From: an uncultured cyanobacterium
GTDB taxonomy: Bacteria > Cyanobacteriota > Vampirovibrionia > Vampirovibrionales > JAGQHJ01
Assembly: GCA_937922745.1 (NCBI GenBank)
Contig: CALAJO010000088.1
Coordinates: 1 to 57,842 of the forward strand
Length of the DNA stretch: 57,842 nt
Direction of reading: 5' to 3'
The notes beneath the pieces were generated by a model. The model worked only from the letters and a program-made list of their open reading frames with translations, ran no database searches and had not been told where the DNA came from. Of this stretch, positions 1 to 9,616 are shown piece after piece. Position 1 is the first letter of the stretch. Every line of letters begins with the position of its first letter. Both the position numbers and the translations under genes were made by a program.

Positions 1-4
1 CGCC

Positions 5-3000
5 ATGGGTTCCAGGGTAATTACCAATGTCCTGGGGGGCTCGGTAGATGATGTGGCCGAGGCAGCCGTGGCCAGTGTCAACCGGAGCTGGCAGCAACGT
101 GCAGGGCAGGCTGCTGGAGGCTTCCTGGGCGAGATTGGCGAGGCCACCATGGAGGCCGGTACCGCAAGCCGCTTCTACGATGCCGGCAACGGATGGGGCT
201 TCCAGGGCTTTGCCGACCTAAAAACCTTGGCAACCGATGCCGTAACTGAATACGTCACCGACAAGGCCGTCGGCGGCGTACAAGCCATCCCATCTGTCGT
301 GACCAGTGTTCCCAGCAGCATTGCTTCATCTGTGGGCAGCCCAGTCGTCAACACTACCAAGGCCCCGGCTAAACCAGCGGCTATTAGTGGCCCATTACCC
401 GCTTTTGCAACAGGAATTGATGTTTCAGCTTCTGCTACTCCACCCACAACCCGCCCAGGACAACCAACAAGCGTTACTGCTGTTCCGGCGACGGCGGCAC
501 CTTCACAGCCTGGCCTATTAAGCAGAATCAGGGATAAAGTTGTGTCCGACGCCAATGATATTATCCAACCCATTAAGGATACATTTAACCAGGCTGTAGA
601 AGGGTATAGAGCTTTAACATCTGCTGTTCCTGTTACCGTTGGGGCACCAAACGCAGGTGGAAATAACAACAATCCGACAGATAATAATATCGTCAGGACA
701 GTGAGTGCTTCAACAAATGGTGCAACAACTTCTAACGTTTCTATCAACCCAGACGCTATCCCTCGTGCCTATAATGTATTTAAGCAGATTGAAAGACAGA
801 GCGGCCCACTTAACCTGACCTATGAGCAAGCCATGGCTGCCTTGGGTGTCAATACCCCGGCTGAGCTGGAGCAATTAATACAAACCAACCCGGAACTGAG
901 ACATTATTTCAGGATTAGCCAAACACCGGATGGCCCGAGGATTGTACAGCAGGATACCGTTGATAGGGCTGATGCATTGCGTCACCTTCGCAGACACATT
1001 AATAACGGCCGCCCGGAAATGCAAGGCACTGAGCGGCAAATATTTGAGCGAGCTTTGCAACGCTTAAGGGATCTGCCAGAAACAGCCAGGGAATATGAAC
1101 GGGTCGCTATCCTGGAAGACATCGCGCAAAACCGCCCGGATGATATTGCCCCTGCGGATATGGAGCGATTAATATCCACCCTGCTTCGGGAAAAGCCGCC
1201 TTCTGCAAATCCATTGACTGCACTTTGGAATAGACTATTCCCCGGAAGGACACAAGGCTCGTTAGATGCGCCCGGCAATATTACAGGCGAAGAGAACCTG
1301 GTTCTTAACCGGATTCAGTATTCTCCAGAACAAAGAAGGCAAATGGCCCTGCAAGAGGCGGCAAGGCAGGAACAAATCGCCCGGAATGTTAAACCTTATC
1401 CAAGCCTTTTGGATATAGAAGCCCGAATTGAGCAAGCCAGGGGAAACACTCACGCACCTGATTGGCAAAGCATTACCCAGGATATTATCACCATTATTAA
1501 AAAGAAACCGGATCTCACGCGTACGGACATCGAATCGTTGATGGCATCCTTAAAGAAAGTTATCCAAGGAATGGAATTAGCGGGCCCGCTGGGTAATCCC
1601 AACTTCCTGGTTAGTTTTATGCGGGATATGGATATATTGAAACAACACTTATTTTCCCGTGGCGCATTTGGCGAAGTGGCCGATGTGATTGACATGCAGT
1701 ACGAATATTACCGGAGCGGCCTTGCAAATAGTAAAGCATACTTGTACAACCAGGATCTCAAGCTCTTAACACCGGATGGCAATAGCCGCACTGGTATGCG
1801 GCATGTTATGAAACCCCGGCCAGCCAATTTTGAAACTTCCCTGAAGCAGCAGATTGAAGAATATAACGACTTACTAGCCGATATACCAGCACATCTGTTG
1901 ACACCGAAGTTGAATAAAAAAATATATCGCGACCAACTAACCTATAAGATGAGTATTGAGCCGGGTACCGTCTATACGGTAACAAACCCGAAACCTTCCC
2001 GTATGACGGCAAGACAGGAAGTTGAGTACTACGAAAGAAAATTAAAGCAAAGCTTGAAAGAAATTTCCGATAGGGCAGTTTTATACCAAGAAAAAATACT
2101 GCAGGCATCGGATTGGGAAACCAAGGCAAAATTACTTGAGGAATTTGCCAAGGCTCAACAGGCGAGCCTTGCCAGTGCCCACGAATTAGGCCCAGACACC
2201 GGACCAATGAAAAGAGTGTATGATCTAGCCTTACATGATGCGAAACAGCATATTGCTGCTGCACTCGGCAATGGCCAATTAATACAGTGGAGACTGAGTA
2301 GAGGAATAGAGATTAAAGCGAATATGCTTGATACAGCCTTAGATTACATTAAGAATGTGCCTGAAGTGTTATCTCGTTTTATGAATATAAAATTTGTTGA
2401 TCAATATTCACCTATACAAACTGTTGTTGCCTCCGCGGTAAATGCTTATCGAGAAGACGCCAAATCGAGTGGGATTGATATTGAGATCGTACCGCATCCT
2501 GAAATTGATGGGGAAACGTTATCGCATATTGATGACTTTACCCTGGATATGCTGATTACCAATCTTCTATCCAACCCGATTAAATATATGATGCAGGGGA
2601 TGCCGGAAGGGCATAGAGGAAAAATAATCGTTGACGTCAATATCGAAACACAAGCTGTTGCGAGCGGGAACCCGCAAAAAACATTGCGAATTACTGTTAA
2701 TGATAACGGCAGCGGGATGTCCCAAAGTAAAATCGATGAAATTATGGGCCAGGAAATCGACCCCAAAAAGGTGGTTGAAGGCAGTGGCTTAGGTTTGCCC
2801 TATTTACGGGCATTAATTACGAACTTAGGTGGAAACTTAAACATTACGAGTACTGACTTAGCAAATGCCACCACCCAAAATCCCAGCGGGACGCAAGTCG
2901 CTATTACCATTCCACTTGGAGATGCCTCGCACAATATTGCTGATGAAGGAGATCCGGATATGCCACCGCCGAATGTTAAACCAGGGCCTGCTGGTGATAA

Positions 3001-5974
3001 CGCAACAGCGGCAGGCAATATAGGAGGCCCAGATGCTCCGCCCGGCGTCTTGCCAACAGCTTTTGAGGAAAATGATACTCCTGCTTCATCTTCCAGGACA
3101 TCACATGTGCTTCCGCAAGACCGCTTGGAGCAGCTTAAGCAGTTTTTACGCGGAGGAACTGACGAAAGTGGCGGAATCGGCCCAAGGATGACAATGGATG
3201 CGACTAATCCACAGCATCAACGCCATATCGAGCAAATAACCAATTATATTGCAAACCCGGAGGAATCATTGCCCAATGAGGCTATAACGCTGCAATCCAA
3301 TTTGCAGAAGCGGTTTAGGAACTATTATGAATTATTTGCAGGAATTGGACGCGATAAATTTTCCCCGGATTCACCGGAGAAATTCTTTAAAGAGTTAAAA
3401 GAGGCCTATTTGCCATTTCGGCGAGCGATGATTGAATTGGGTTACACACCAGAGATGATCAGCATTTTGGATGCCTGGACAGCGCGTGTTACCCCAACAC
3501 TGCAAATGATGGGATTTCCCAATGCGGCCATGCATGCTGTGCAGGTAATGCACACCAATGCCCTAGCAGCAATGCGTAATGGCGATTCTCCAACGGAACA
3601 ATTGCTGGCAACGATGCTGGGAACCATCCATGATCCTAAAGTACCGGGATGGGAAAACCTGGCAGCGCATCCGCTTATTGCGAGCGCAATGGCAGATGAA
3701 TTAGGAGGTGACCCTTCGTTACAACAACAATTGCAAAATTTCCTCGACACACAACCAGGCTCAACTTCCAGCCGGGATTTTATCAGGGAACTTAGGGATG
3801 CCGCTACAATTAACGAGAATTTTTGGGTAACGAGTAATGTGATTGCCAGCGGTATAAATACCGCAATGAAGCCTCGTATTGAAGCGATTGCCACTATGAT
3901 GGCAAAGGAAGGCGCCTTATCGCAGGCTGAGGTGGAGATACTGCAACAAATGCCTTACTTAAGGCAAACAATCTTATTGTTGCAAGAGAGAGGGATGTCG
4001 CCGCAAGAGATTGCGGTTACATTGACGGATAAGTTAAAAGCCGTTCAAAATAACAGATTAAACTCAGCCCGGAATGGTGCATTTAGAGATATCCCCAAGT
4101 GGGCTTTGGAAATATCTAAAGGCTTCAACTTAAACCCAATGCTGCCTCAAGATGCCTTGCCTACAGTATTAGAGGCTTCAAGCGGATTGGAATTTAATAC
4201 CAATTTAAGTCGTCTCAATCCAGCTCGGCTGCTTGAGGTGACCAGGACTTTATTGCTGGATCCGAGATGGCAGGGGCAAGATAACCTGCCTCCAGCAGAC
4301 ATCACTCCAACGAATCTGCTAGAAAATCTGTTAGATCAACAATATAACCCTGAATTTGTAAATGCAGTTGCGGAACAGGTGAGAAAAGACGCTGTGCAGC
4401 AACAAACAATACCGTTTAATAGCGTATTCAATATTCCAGGCAACCTGGGCCCTATGGCTAAAAAAGCGGGACTACGATTATGGTTTAGTGATAATATGGG
4501 ACTGAGTCTGGATAAGATATTCAATACGTATGATCAGTTTTTGACGGCCGCACAATCCTTTGTAAAATCCCTGTCAGATGAAATAGACCGCTTGCCAGAG
4601 GATCTACAGGATGAAGGCCGTATCATTCAAGCAGAGGTTATTGCATCTCAATTACATATATTATTAAATGATAATATTACCCTGAATCCTGAAACACGAA
4701 AGGCAATACAAGCTGCACTGGCAGAGTTTGAAGCTGACAAAAGAAACCCGAATTATCAAGTTAGTGGCCCATCAAAACAAACAGCCGACAAATTGGGCCA
4801 ATTATTGGCCGACGAAAAATCCTGGGGGGCCTATGCTCACTTAGACCCCAAGAATAAGTCCTCTCGGGCTATACTTGAAGCGGTGCTGAAGGAGAACGTT
4901 TCTAGAAATCGTGATGAAATAATTGCAGCGCTTCAGTCGGGTAATGAAGAACAAATGCGCAACTTAGTCACAGAGCCTGATACCTGGGGAGAATTTTCAA
5001 ACCCAAGCCTCGCGAGCGAAATCCCGTATGGAGGATTGAAGGAAAAATTAAAAAGAAGTTACCAAGAGACCTTTAATAATATCCTTGCAGAAATTGCAGC
5101 ATCCATTAGAGCATCTCGGAACTCCGGTATACGTGCGGTAGTGGATTCCGATGCCAGGCCCGTCAATGTTCCAACGCCGGTTACTGTAGATCCCATCCAG
5201 CAACAAATGGATGAAATACAAACACGTCGCACGCATTCACCTGCAATATTCTTCTCGGATGACCCAAGTCCAGAACCTCAACATGCGGCACATAACAAGG
5301 GCAATGTTATGGCTAGTAATAACTCGCTTAATAGCACAGACGGATTGCCTGGCAATGATTTTGATCTTCAATCCGCGCGCGATGTTTATTTGAATAAAGC
5401 CAATCCAAATCATCGTAAGCAATTAATGTTATGGTCTCCTCCTGGTTATTTAGATGATATAAAAGCAGCTATCAGCAGTGAGCAACTTCAACATTATCGC
5501 TTTAAGCAAATGATTGGAATCGGCGCTCAATCTCTTGCATTTAGGGTTTATGATACTAGGACTGGTGAGGACCTTGTTCTTAAACTGTCCAGACACCCCG
5601 TTTTTGAAGGTCGTCTATGGGATCCTAAATATGATGCCAAATTGGAACGATTAGGTGTTATTGAACTGTCTGATGATAATGTTCTTCATTATCATGCACA
5701 AAAATTCGGAGAGGCAGTCTCTCCGGATGAAGCGGTTCAATTTTATAAAGCTTTATTCAAGTCGGATTTAGCACATCTTGGACAGCCTGATTTAAGATAT
5801 AGCGTTGAATTGGGAGACTTAGGACATCGACAGCTCGTCAAGATAGATGGTCAGATTTATAATATCGACTTTCCATCGTTAATACCTGAGAAAAAACCTG
5901 GGTTCTTAAAACTATTACAAGAAATGCTCAATTTTAGACGCCAAAGAAAAATGGATCATGACATCCGTCTCTAA
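5..5974 (+). CDS. Giant multidomain protein with histidine-kinase-like core and C-terminal kinase-like fold (5' end possibly outside window)
   Basis: About 1989 residues from the first ATG seen; the frame stays open to base 2, so the true N-terminus may lie outside the window. Residues ~80-250 are rich in Pro, Thr, Ala and Asn and look disordered. Around 715-800 a possible H-box contains SAHELGP (H726) followed by helical sequence. Residues ~835-980 form a GHKL ATPase domain: N-box TNLLSNPIKY (N857), G1 DNGSG (D900-G904) and G2 GSGLGL (926-931). Residues ~1830-1960 look like a protein-kinase/APH fold: glycine-rich IGIGAQS (1837-1843), a VLK lysine (K1860), a GDLGHRQ catalytic-loop-like segment (D1938) and IDF (D1955). 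The middle 1000-1780 is helical and not recognised. No membrane segment is evident. Base composition is AT-richer than the neighbours. Function unknown; signalling or an effector role is inference. Confidence 0.8.
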   Translation: MGSRVITNVLGGSVDDVAEAAVASVNRSWQQRAGQAAGGFLGEIGEATMEAGTASRFYDAGNGWGFQGFADLKTLATDAVTEYVTDKAVGGVQAIPSVVTSVPSSIASSVGSPVVNTTKAPAKPAAISGPLPAFATGIDVSASATPPTTRPGQPTSVTAVPATAAPSQPGLLSRIRDKVVSDANDIIQPIKDTFNQAVEGYRALTSAVPVTVGAPNAGGNNNNPTDNNIVRTVSASTNGATTSNVSINPDAIPRAYNVFKQIERQSGPLNLTYEQAMAALGVNTPAELEQLIQTNPELRHYFRISQTPDGPRIVQQDTVDRADALRHLRRHINNGRPEMQGTERQIFERALQRLRDLPETAREYERVAILEDIAQNRPDDIAPADMERLISTLLREKPPSANPLTALWNRLFPGRTQGSLDAPGNITGEENLVLNRIQYSPEQRRQMALQEAARQEQIARNVKPYPSLLDIEARIEQARGNTHAPDWQSITQDIITIIKKKPDLTRTDIESLMASLKKVIQGMELAGPLGNPNFLVSFMRDMDILKQHLFSRGAFGEVADVIDMQYEYYRSGLANSKAYLYNQDLKLLTPDGNSRTGMRHVMKPRPANFETSLKQQIEEYNDLLADIPAHLLTPKLNKKIYRDQLTYKMSIEPGTVYTVTNPKPSRMTARQEVEYYERKLKQSLKEISDRAVLYQEKILQASDWETKAKLLEEFAKAQQASLASAHELGPDTGPMKRVYDLALHDAKQHIAAALGNGQLIQWRLSRGIEIKANMLDTALDYIKNVPEVLSRFMNIKFVDQYSPIQTVVASAVNAYREDAKSSGIDIEIVPHPEIDGETLSHIDDFTLDMLITNLLSNPIKYMMQGMPEGHRGKIIVDVNIETQAVASGNPQKTLRITVNDNGSGMSQSKIDEIMGQEIDPKKVVEGSGLGLPYLRALITNLGGNLNITSTDLANATTQNPSGTQVAITIPLGDASHNIADEGDPDMPPPNVKPGPAGDNATAAGNIGGPDAPPGVLPTAFEENDTPASSSRTSHVLPQDRLEQLKQFLRGGTDESGGIGPRMTMDATNPQHQRHIEQITNYIANPEESLPNEAITLQSNLQKRFRNYYELFAGIGRDKFSPDSPEKFFKELKEAYLPFRRAMIELGYTPEMISILDAWTARVTPTLQMMGFPNAAMHAVQVMHTNALAAMRNGDSPTEQLLATMLGTIHDPKVPGWENLAAHPLIASAMADELGGDPSLQQQLQNFLDTQPGSTSSRDFIRELRDAATINENFWVTSNVIASGINTAMKPRIEAIATMMAKEGALSQAEVEILQQMPYLRQTILLLQERGMSPQEIAVTLTDKLKAVQNNRLNSARNGAFRDIPKWALEISKGFNLNPMLPQDALPTVLEASSGLEFNTNLSRLNPARLLEVTRTLLLDPRWQGQDNLPPADITPTNLLENLLDQQYNPEFVNAVAEQVRKDAVQQQTIPFNSVFNIPGNLGPMAKKAGLRLWFSDNMGLSLDKIFNTYDQFLTAAQSFVKSLSDEIDRLPEDLQDEGRIIQAEVIASQLHILLNDNITLNPETRKAIQAALAEFEADKRNPNYQVSGPSKQTADKLGQLLADEKSWGAYAHLDPKNKSSRAILEAVLKENVSRNRDEIIAALQSGNEEQMRNLVTEPDTWGEFSNPSLASEIPYGGLKEKLKRSYQETFNNILAEIAASIRASRNSGIRAVVDSDARPVNVPTPVTVDPIQQQMDEIQTRRTHSPAIFFSDDPSPEPQHAAHNKGNVMASNNSLNSTDGLPGNDFDLQSARDVYLNKANPNHRKQLMLWSPPGYLDDIKAAISSEQLQHYRFKQMIGIGAQSLAFRVYDTRTGEDLVLKLSRHPVFEGRLWDPKYDAKLERLGVIELSDDNVLHYHAQKFGEAVSPDEAVQFYKALFKSDLAHLGQPDLRYSVELGDLGHRQLVKIDGQIYNIDFPSLIPEKKPGFLKLLQEMLNFRRQRKMDHDIRL

Positions 5975-6063
5975 ATTTTAAAACCCATACAATGATGACT
6001 GGACAGACATCGGCTTGCCAACCTGTTATGCTGAGATGGTATGGTTGAGTCAGGAAACTGGCA

Positions 6064-7299
6064 TTGAGTGGTCGTGGACGTTTGAAGTCCGGGTTTGCGG
6101 TAACGGCCCTGTTATGCTGGCTGGGCTGGGTATTCGATTTTTATGATCTCATCCTGATTGCTTTTCTCATTCCCAGTATCGAGGAGTCCCTGCATATCGG
6201 CCCGGAGTTCGGCGCCTGGCTCTTGGGAATCGGGCTTGGCGCGTCCGGCCTGGGCGGTTTTCTATTTGGCTTCCTGGCGGATCGCTATGGCCGCAAAAGC
6301 ATTTTGATGGTAACGGTTGTTTTGTTTTCCTGCGGCATGCTGCTCACAGGGCTGGTGCAAACGCCAGGGCAATTTCTGGCGGCACGGTTTATCACCGGCC
6401 TGGGCCTGGGTGGGGAGTGGGCCGTTGGCCATGCCCTCATCGCGGAGTCGGTCCCGGCGGGCATGCGCGGCCGCTGGAGCGCTTTTTTGCAAAGCGGTGA
6501 GCCTGTGGGAGTTGCGATTGCCGCCATCGTGGGTTTTGTGATTGCCCCGCACGTCGGTTGGCGAACGGTGTTTATGGCGTCTTCCGTCACGGCATTGTTG
6601 GCCCTGGCATTCCGCCGCTTTTTATCGGAATCCCCACTTTGGGAAGCCGCCCCAGCCAAACCCATGGCCGCTCGGGTTGCGGAGTTGAAGCCCTTCCTTG
6701 GCAAGTACTGGCCATTAATGCTCCTGGCCCTGGTTCTGGCCATCTTCAAACTGGGAACTTACTGGACATGCTATACATGGCTGCCGCGCTTCATCAAGGA
6801 ATCCTTCGGGCTGGCGATCGGCAAATCCGTACTATGGATTCTGTGTGGCCAGTTGGGACAGTTTTTGGGCATGATTGCCTTTGGCTTTATCGCAGATAAA
6901 GTAGGCCGCAAATGGGCCTTTACCGGTTTTTCCCTGCTTACGGCAGCCGCGCTGTTGCCGCTGGCGTTGTATTGGAACACCCTGTTCCAGCAGCAGCAAA
7001 CCCTTTTTTGGAGCCTGATGTTTCTCCTGGGGTTTGGCTCCGGTTGCACGGCCGGTTTCGGCGCCCTGTTGTCGGAAATCTTCCCGACCGCGCAGCGAAC
7101 CTTTGCGATGGGCACGGTGTATAACACCGCGCGTAGCGTCCAGATCTTCGCACCGGTGATTGTGGGCTATGCCGTGGCCGGCTACGGTATCACCGGGGGC
7201 CTGCTGGTGCCCACCATGCTGGCGCTGGGCACGGCCGCCTGGGTGTGGACATTACCGGAGCGCAAGGGGCAAAGCCTGGAAACCATTGCGTCCGACTAA
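6064..7299 (+). CDS. MFS transporter, metabolite:H+ symporter type
   Basis: A 411-residue major facilitator with about 12 hydrophobic helices, the usual length of the family. The two MFS signature loops are visible: GFLADRYGRK (between helices 2 and 3) and GFIADKVGRK (between helices 8 and 9), plus the helix 4-5 motif GLGLGGEWAVG typical of aromatic-acid, lactate or sialate:H+ symporters. It should sit in the inner membrane and import a small organic acid or sugar acid; the substrate cannot be read from sequence. TTG is chosen as start because AGGAAA lies seven bases upstream. It stands alone between the large first gene and the promoter of the HTH-MBL gene. Confidence 0.85.
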   Translation: MSGRGRLKSGFAVTALLCWLGWVFDFYDLILIAFLIPSIEESLHIGPEFGAWLLGIGLGASGLGGFLFGFLADRYGRKSILMVTVVLFSCGMLLTGLVQTPGQFLAARFITGLGLGGEWAVGHALIAESVPAGMRGRWSAFLQSGEPVGVAIAAIVGFVIAPHVGWRTVFMASSVTALLALAFRRFLSESPLWEAAPAKPMAARVAELKPFLGKYWPLMLLALVLAIFKLGTYWTCYTWLPRFIKESFGLAIGKSVLWILCGQLGQFLGMIAFGFIADKVGRKWAFTGFSLLTAAALLPLALYWNTLFQQQQTLFWSLMFLLGFGSGCTAGFGALLSEIFPTAQRTFAMGTVYNTARSVQIFAPVIVGYAVAGYGITGGLLVPTMLALGTAAWVWTLPERKGQSLETIASD

Positions 7300-7324
7300 A
7301 GGGTTTTGCTATTCGCAAGAAGCA

Positions 7325-7353
7325 TTGAGTTTGCCCGGCAAGGGCAGTAGAAT
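7325..7353 (+). promoter_or_regulatory. Sigma70-type promoter for the HTH-MBL operon
   Basis: TTGAGT (7325-7330), a 17-base spacer and TAGAAT (7348-7353). Start of transcription would be near 7360, 29 bases before the ATG at 7389. Pattern reading only. Confidence 0.6.
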
Positions 7354-7388
7354 GGCATCGTCAAATTATCGGGAAGAGGCAGGACGAT

Positions 7389-8225
7389 ATGGCGGTTATC
7401 GAAAAGCTGGGGTTAGAGGATACCTACGTGGATATCCTACAGAAAGCGCGCAAGGGGCAGCATTTAAGCCTGGAGGATCTGGCCGAGCGGGCAGACCTCT
7501 CTGTGTCAGAAGTAATCCGGGTCCTGGATGGTTCACCGGAAACCAGGCTGATCCAGAAACTGGCCTTCGTGCTTAACTTGCATGGCCCGTCCCTGGTAAC
7601 GCTGGCGCAGGAGCAGTGGGCTCCCCAGCCTGTCGCGCCCATGGCAGGGCTCGCCATGCTCACCACTCCTTTTAGCGATATGACCGTCAATGCCTTCCTA
7701 ATTTGGGATCCGGACACGCGTGAAGCCGCGTCCTTCGATACCGGAAGCACCTGCCAACCCATGCTGGACTGCCTACGGCAAAACCAACTGACGCTGAAGC
7801 GCATCTTTATTACCCACACCCACCTGGATCACCTGAAAGACCTGGATCGGCTGCAAGACGAAACCCAGGCAAACAGTTACGGCTCCGCCGTTGAGAACCC
7901 GCTTGGCCTGCGCCCCATCCTGCCAGGGAACGGGTTTGTGCTGGGCAACCTCACCATTCGGGTGCTGGGCACATCCGGCCACACACCGGGCGGGGTCAGC
8001 TATTTCATCCAGGGCCTGGCCCGTCCGGTTGTTATTGTGGGGGATGCCTTGTTTGCCGGTTCGATGGGCGGGGCCTACCACGCCTACCAGGAGGCCCTGC
8101 GCAATAACCGCGAGCAGATCCTCACATTGCCGAAAGAGACGATCATCTGCCCCGGCCATGGCCCGCTGACCACCGTGGGCGAAGAACGCGCCCATAATCC
8201 CTTCTTTCCGGAATTGAAAGCATAA
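7389..8225 (+). CDS. MBL-fold metallohydrolase with N-terminal XRE-like helix-turn-helix
   Basis: 278 residues. Residues ~15-75 resemble an XRE-type helix-turn-helix (LSLEDLAERADLSVSEVIRV). Residues ~85-278 are a metallo-beta-lactamase fold: THTHLDH (H143, H145, D147, H148), GHTPGG, a metal-bridging Asp in VGDALF and the last ligand His in CPGHGP. This ligand set is that of glyoxalase II/hydrolase-type MBL enzymes binding two metals. The ATG has GAGG nine bases upstream. Only 13 bases separate it from the next gene, so they are likely co-transcribed. Fusion of a DNA-binding-like domain to a hydrolase is uncommon; it may be a self-regulating enzyme or the helical domain may serve another purpose. 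Substrate unknown. Confidence 0.85.
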   Translation: MAVIEKLGLEDTYVDILQKARKGQHLSLEDLAERADLSVSEVIRVLDGSPETRLIQKLAFVLNLHGPSLVTLAQEQWAPQPVAPMAGLAMLTTPFSDMTVNAFLIWDPDTREAASFDTGSTCQPMLDCLRQNQLTLKRIFITHTHLDHLKDLDRLQDETQANSYGSAVENPLGLRPILPGNGFVLGNLTIRVLGTSGHTPGGVSYFIQGLARPVVIVGDALFAGSMGGAYHAYQEALRNNREQILTLPKETIICPGHGPLTTVGEERAHNPFFPELKA

Positions 8226-8238
8226 GGAGCAACACGCC

Positions 8239-9141
8239 ATGAACCCGACGATTGGACTGGTGGGCGTTGGCCGCATGGGCTCGAATATGGCCCGACGCCT
8301 CGCGAAATGCGGCTTTCAAATCACCACCCTGTATGACTGCAATCTCTCCCTCGCGGAATCCCTGGCCAGTGAGCTGGGCAGCCAGGCTTGTAGCAGTCTG
8401 GCAGAGGTGACCCGGCAGGCGGATGTGGTGATCACCGTGGTAAGCGATGACCAGGCCATGGATCAGATTTTCTTCCAACCCGGCGATAACCTGTTGATGG
8501 ATTCGCAGGGCAAGCTGTTCATCAACTGCGCCACCATAACGCCGTCCGTTCATGTGGCCGTCCAGCAGGCAGCAGCGGCTCACGGAGCCAGCGTCCTGGA
8601 GTGCCCGATGGCTTCCAGCATTACCCAGGCCCGGGAAGGCTCCCTGTTCCTGATGTGCGCCGGCCACCGGGACGTTTATGACAGGGCTCGGCCCGTCCTG
8701 GAAGCGCTTTCGGTAAAAGCCATCTACACCGGTGAGGCGGGCAGCGCCGCCCAGATAAAGGCCCTCGTCAATATGGTGATGAATATCAACACCGCTGCCC
8801 TGGCCGAAGGGCTGGGCCTTGCGGATGCGCTTGGCCTGGACTTGAACCTTATGCGGGAGATATTTGCCCAGACCGGTGCAAACAGCCGTGTGCTGCAAAC
8901 CGATGGCGAGGACATGCAGCACCGCGAGCATTCCACCTATTTCTCCGCGGCCCACGCGGCCAAGGATAGCGGCATCGCCTTAAGGCTGGGCCAGGAGCAA
9001 GGGCTCCCCATGGCCCTAGCCCAAACCACCAAAGCCCTTTACGATGAGATGGTGCGATGCGGCCTGGGAGAACTCGATAAATCCGGTATCTCGGAACTCA
9101 CGTTCAAAGATCGCCGCCCGGCAGCATGCAAACCGGCTTAA
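8239..9141 (+). CDS. NAD(P)-dependent beta-hydroxyacid dehydrogenase (3-hydroxyisobutyrate dehydrogenase family)
   Basis: 300 residues, the normal length for 6-phosphogluconate/3-hydroxyisobutyrate dehydrogenase-like enzymes. An N-terminal Rossmann motif GVGRMGSNMARRLAKCG is present near residues 7-23. The substrate-binding segment (LECPMASSITQAREGSL) departs from the usual DAPVSGG version, and the catalytic Lys lies in GSAAQIKALVNMV, where the family more often has KxxNN. Expected reaction is NAD(P)-linked oxidation of a small beta-hydroxyacid or reduction of a semialdehyde. AAGGAG lies nine bases before the ATG. It follows the MBL hydrolase by 13 bases. The changed substrate motif means the exact substrate should not be assumed. 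Confidence 0.85.
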   Translation: MNPTIGLVGVGRMGSNMARRLAKCGFQITTLYDCNLSLAESLASELGSQACSSLAEVTRQADVVITVVSDDQAMDQIFFQPGDNLLMDSQGKLFINCATITPSVHVAVQQAAAAHGASVLECPMASSITQAREGSLFLMCAGHRDVYDRARPVLEALSVKAIYTGEAGSAAQIKALVNMVMNINTAALAEGLGLADALGLDLNLMREIFAQTGANSRVLQTDGEDMQHREHSTYFSAAHAAKDSGIALRLGQEQGLPMALAQTTKALYDEMVRCGLGELDKSGISELTFKDRRPAACKPA

Positions 9142-9157
9142 CCCGCCGAGTGCTGTT

Positions 9158-9535
9158 TCACGGCTGGATAATATGGACATGATGCTGCACTGCCCAGCGA
9201 TTTAGGGCAAAAATGGCTTCGTTCGTCCATTTTTTCTGTCCGGGTTGGTCGCGTTGCTCAAACAAAGCCAGCCCCTTGGTTTCTGTCTCTTCCCACCGGG
9301 GGTAGAGATGCAGGTGGAGATGGCTCACCACTTCCGACAGCATGATCCAGTAAACCCGTTTCGCCCCCATGGCCTCCAGGATGGCAGCCCAGTCGGTCGC
9401 AGCCTGGAAGAGTTCCTGCGGCAGGAAACCGTAGTGGGTTGTTTCAGTCGCCGGGGCAAGCTGGATATACCCGCATCGCTGGCCGGTAATCCCTACCAGG
9501 GGTTGCTGGGTCTCCACCAAAAACGGATTCTGCAA
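9158..9535 (-). CDS. HIT-family (histidine triad) nucleotide hydrolase-like protein
   Basis: 125 residues with a histidine triad HLHLHLYPRW near the C-terminal half (H72, H74, H76), as in HIT nucleotidyl hydrolases/transferases acting on Ap4A-type or AMP-linked substrates. The N-terminal part (GYIQLAPATETTHYGFLP) fits the first strands of the fold. No ATG suits the frame; TTG at 9535 is preferred because GGGAGG lies eight bases upstream. It is convergent with the dehydrogenase gene and its start region faces the esterase gene. The specific nucleotide substrate is unknown. Confidence 0.75.
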   Translation of the reverse strand: MQNPFLVETQQPLVGITGQRCGYIQLAPATETTHYGFLPQELFQAATDWAAILEAMGAKRVYWIMLSEVVSHLHLHLYPRWEETETKGLALFEQRDQPGQKKWTNEAIFALNRWAVQHHVHIIQP

Positions 9536-9616
9536 TATGACGCCCTCCCATGTCTGATTTCATCGACTTCCCCTTCATTGTATGATGACGGCAGGATCCG
9601 TAATAGCAGGAAGCCC

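Noticed and set aside
175-747. Hydrophobic open frame of 190 codons on the minus strand
   Set aside because: Opposite the Pro/Thr/Ala-rich part of the giant first gene; no start signal.
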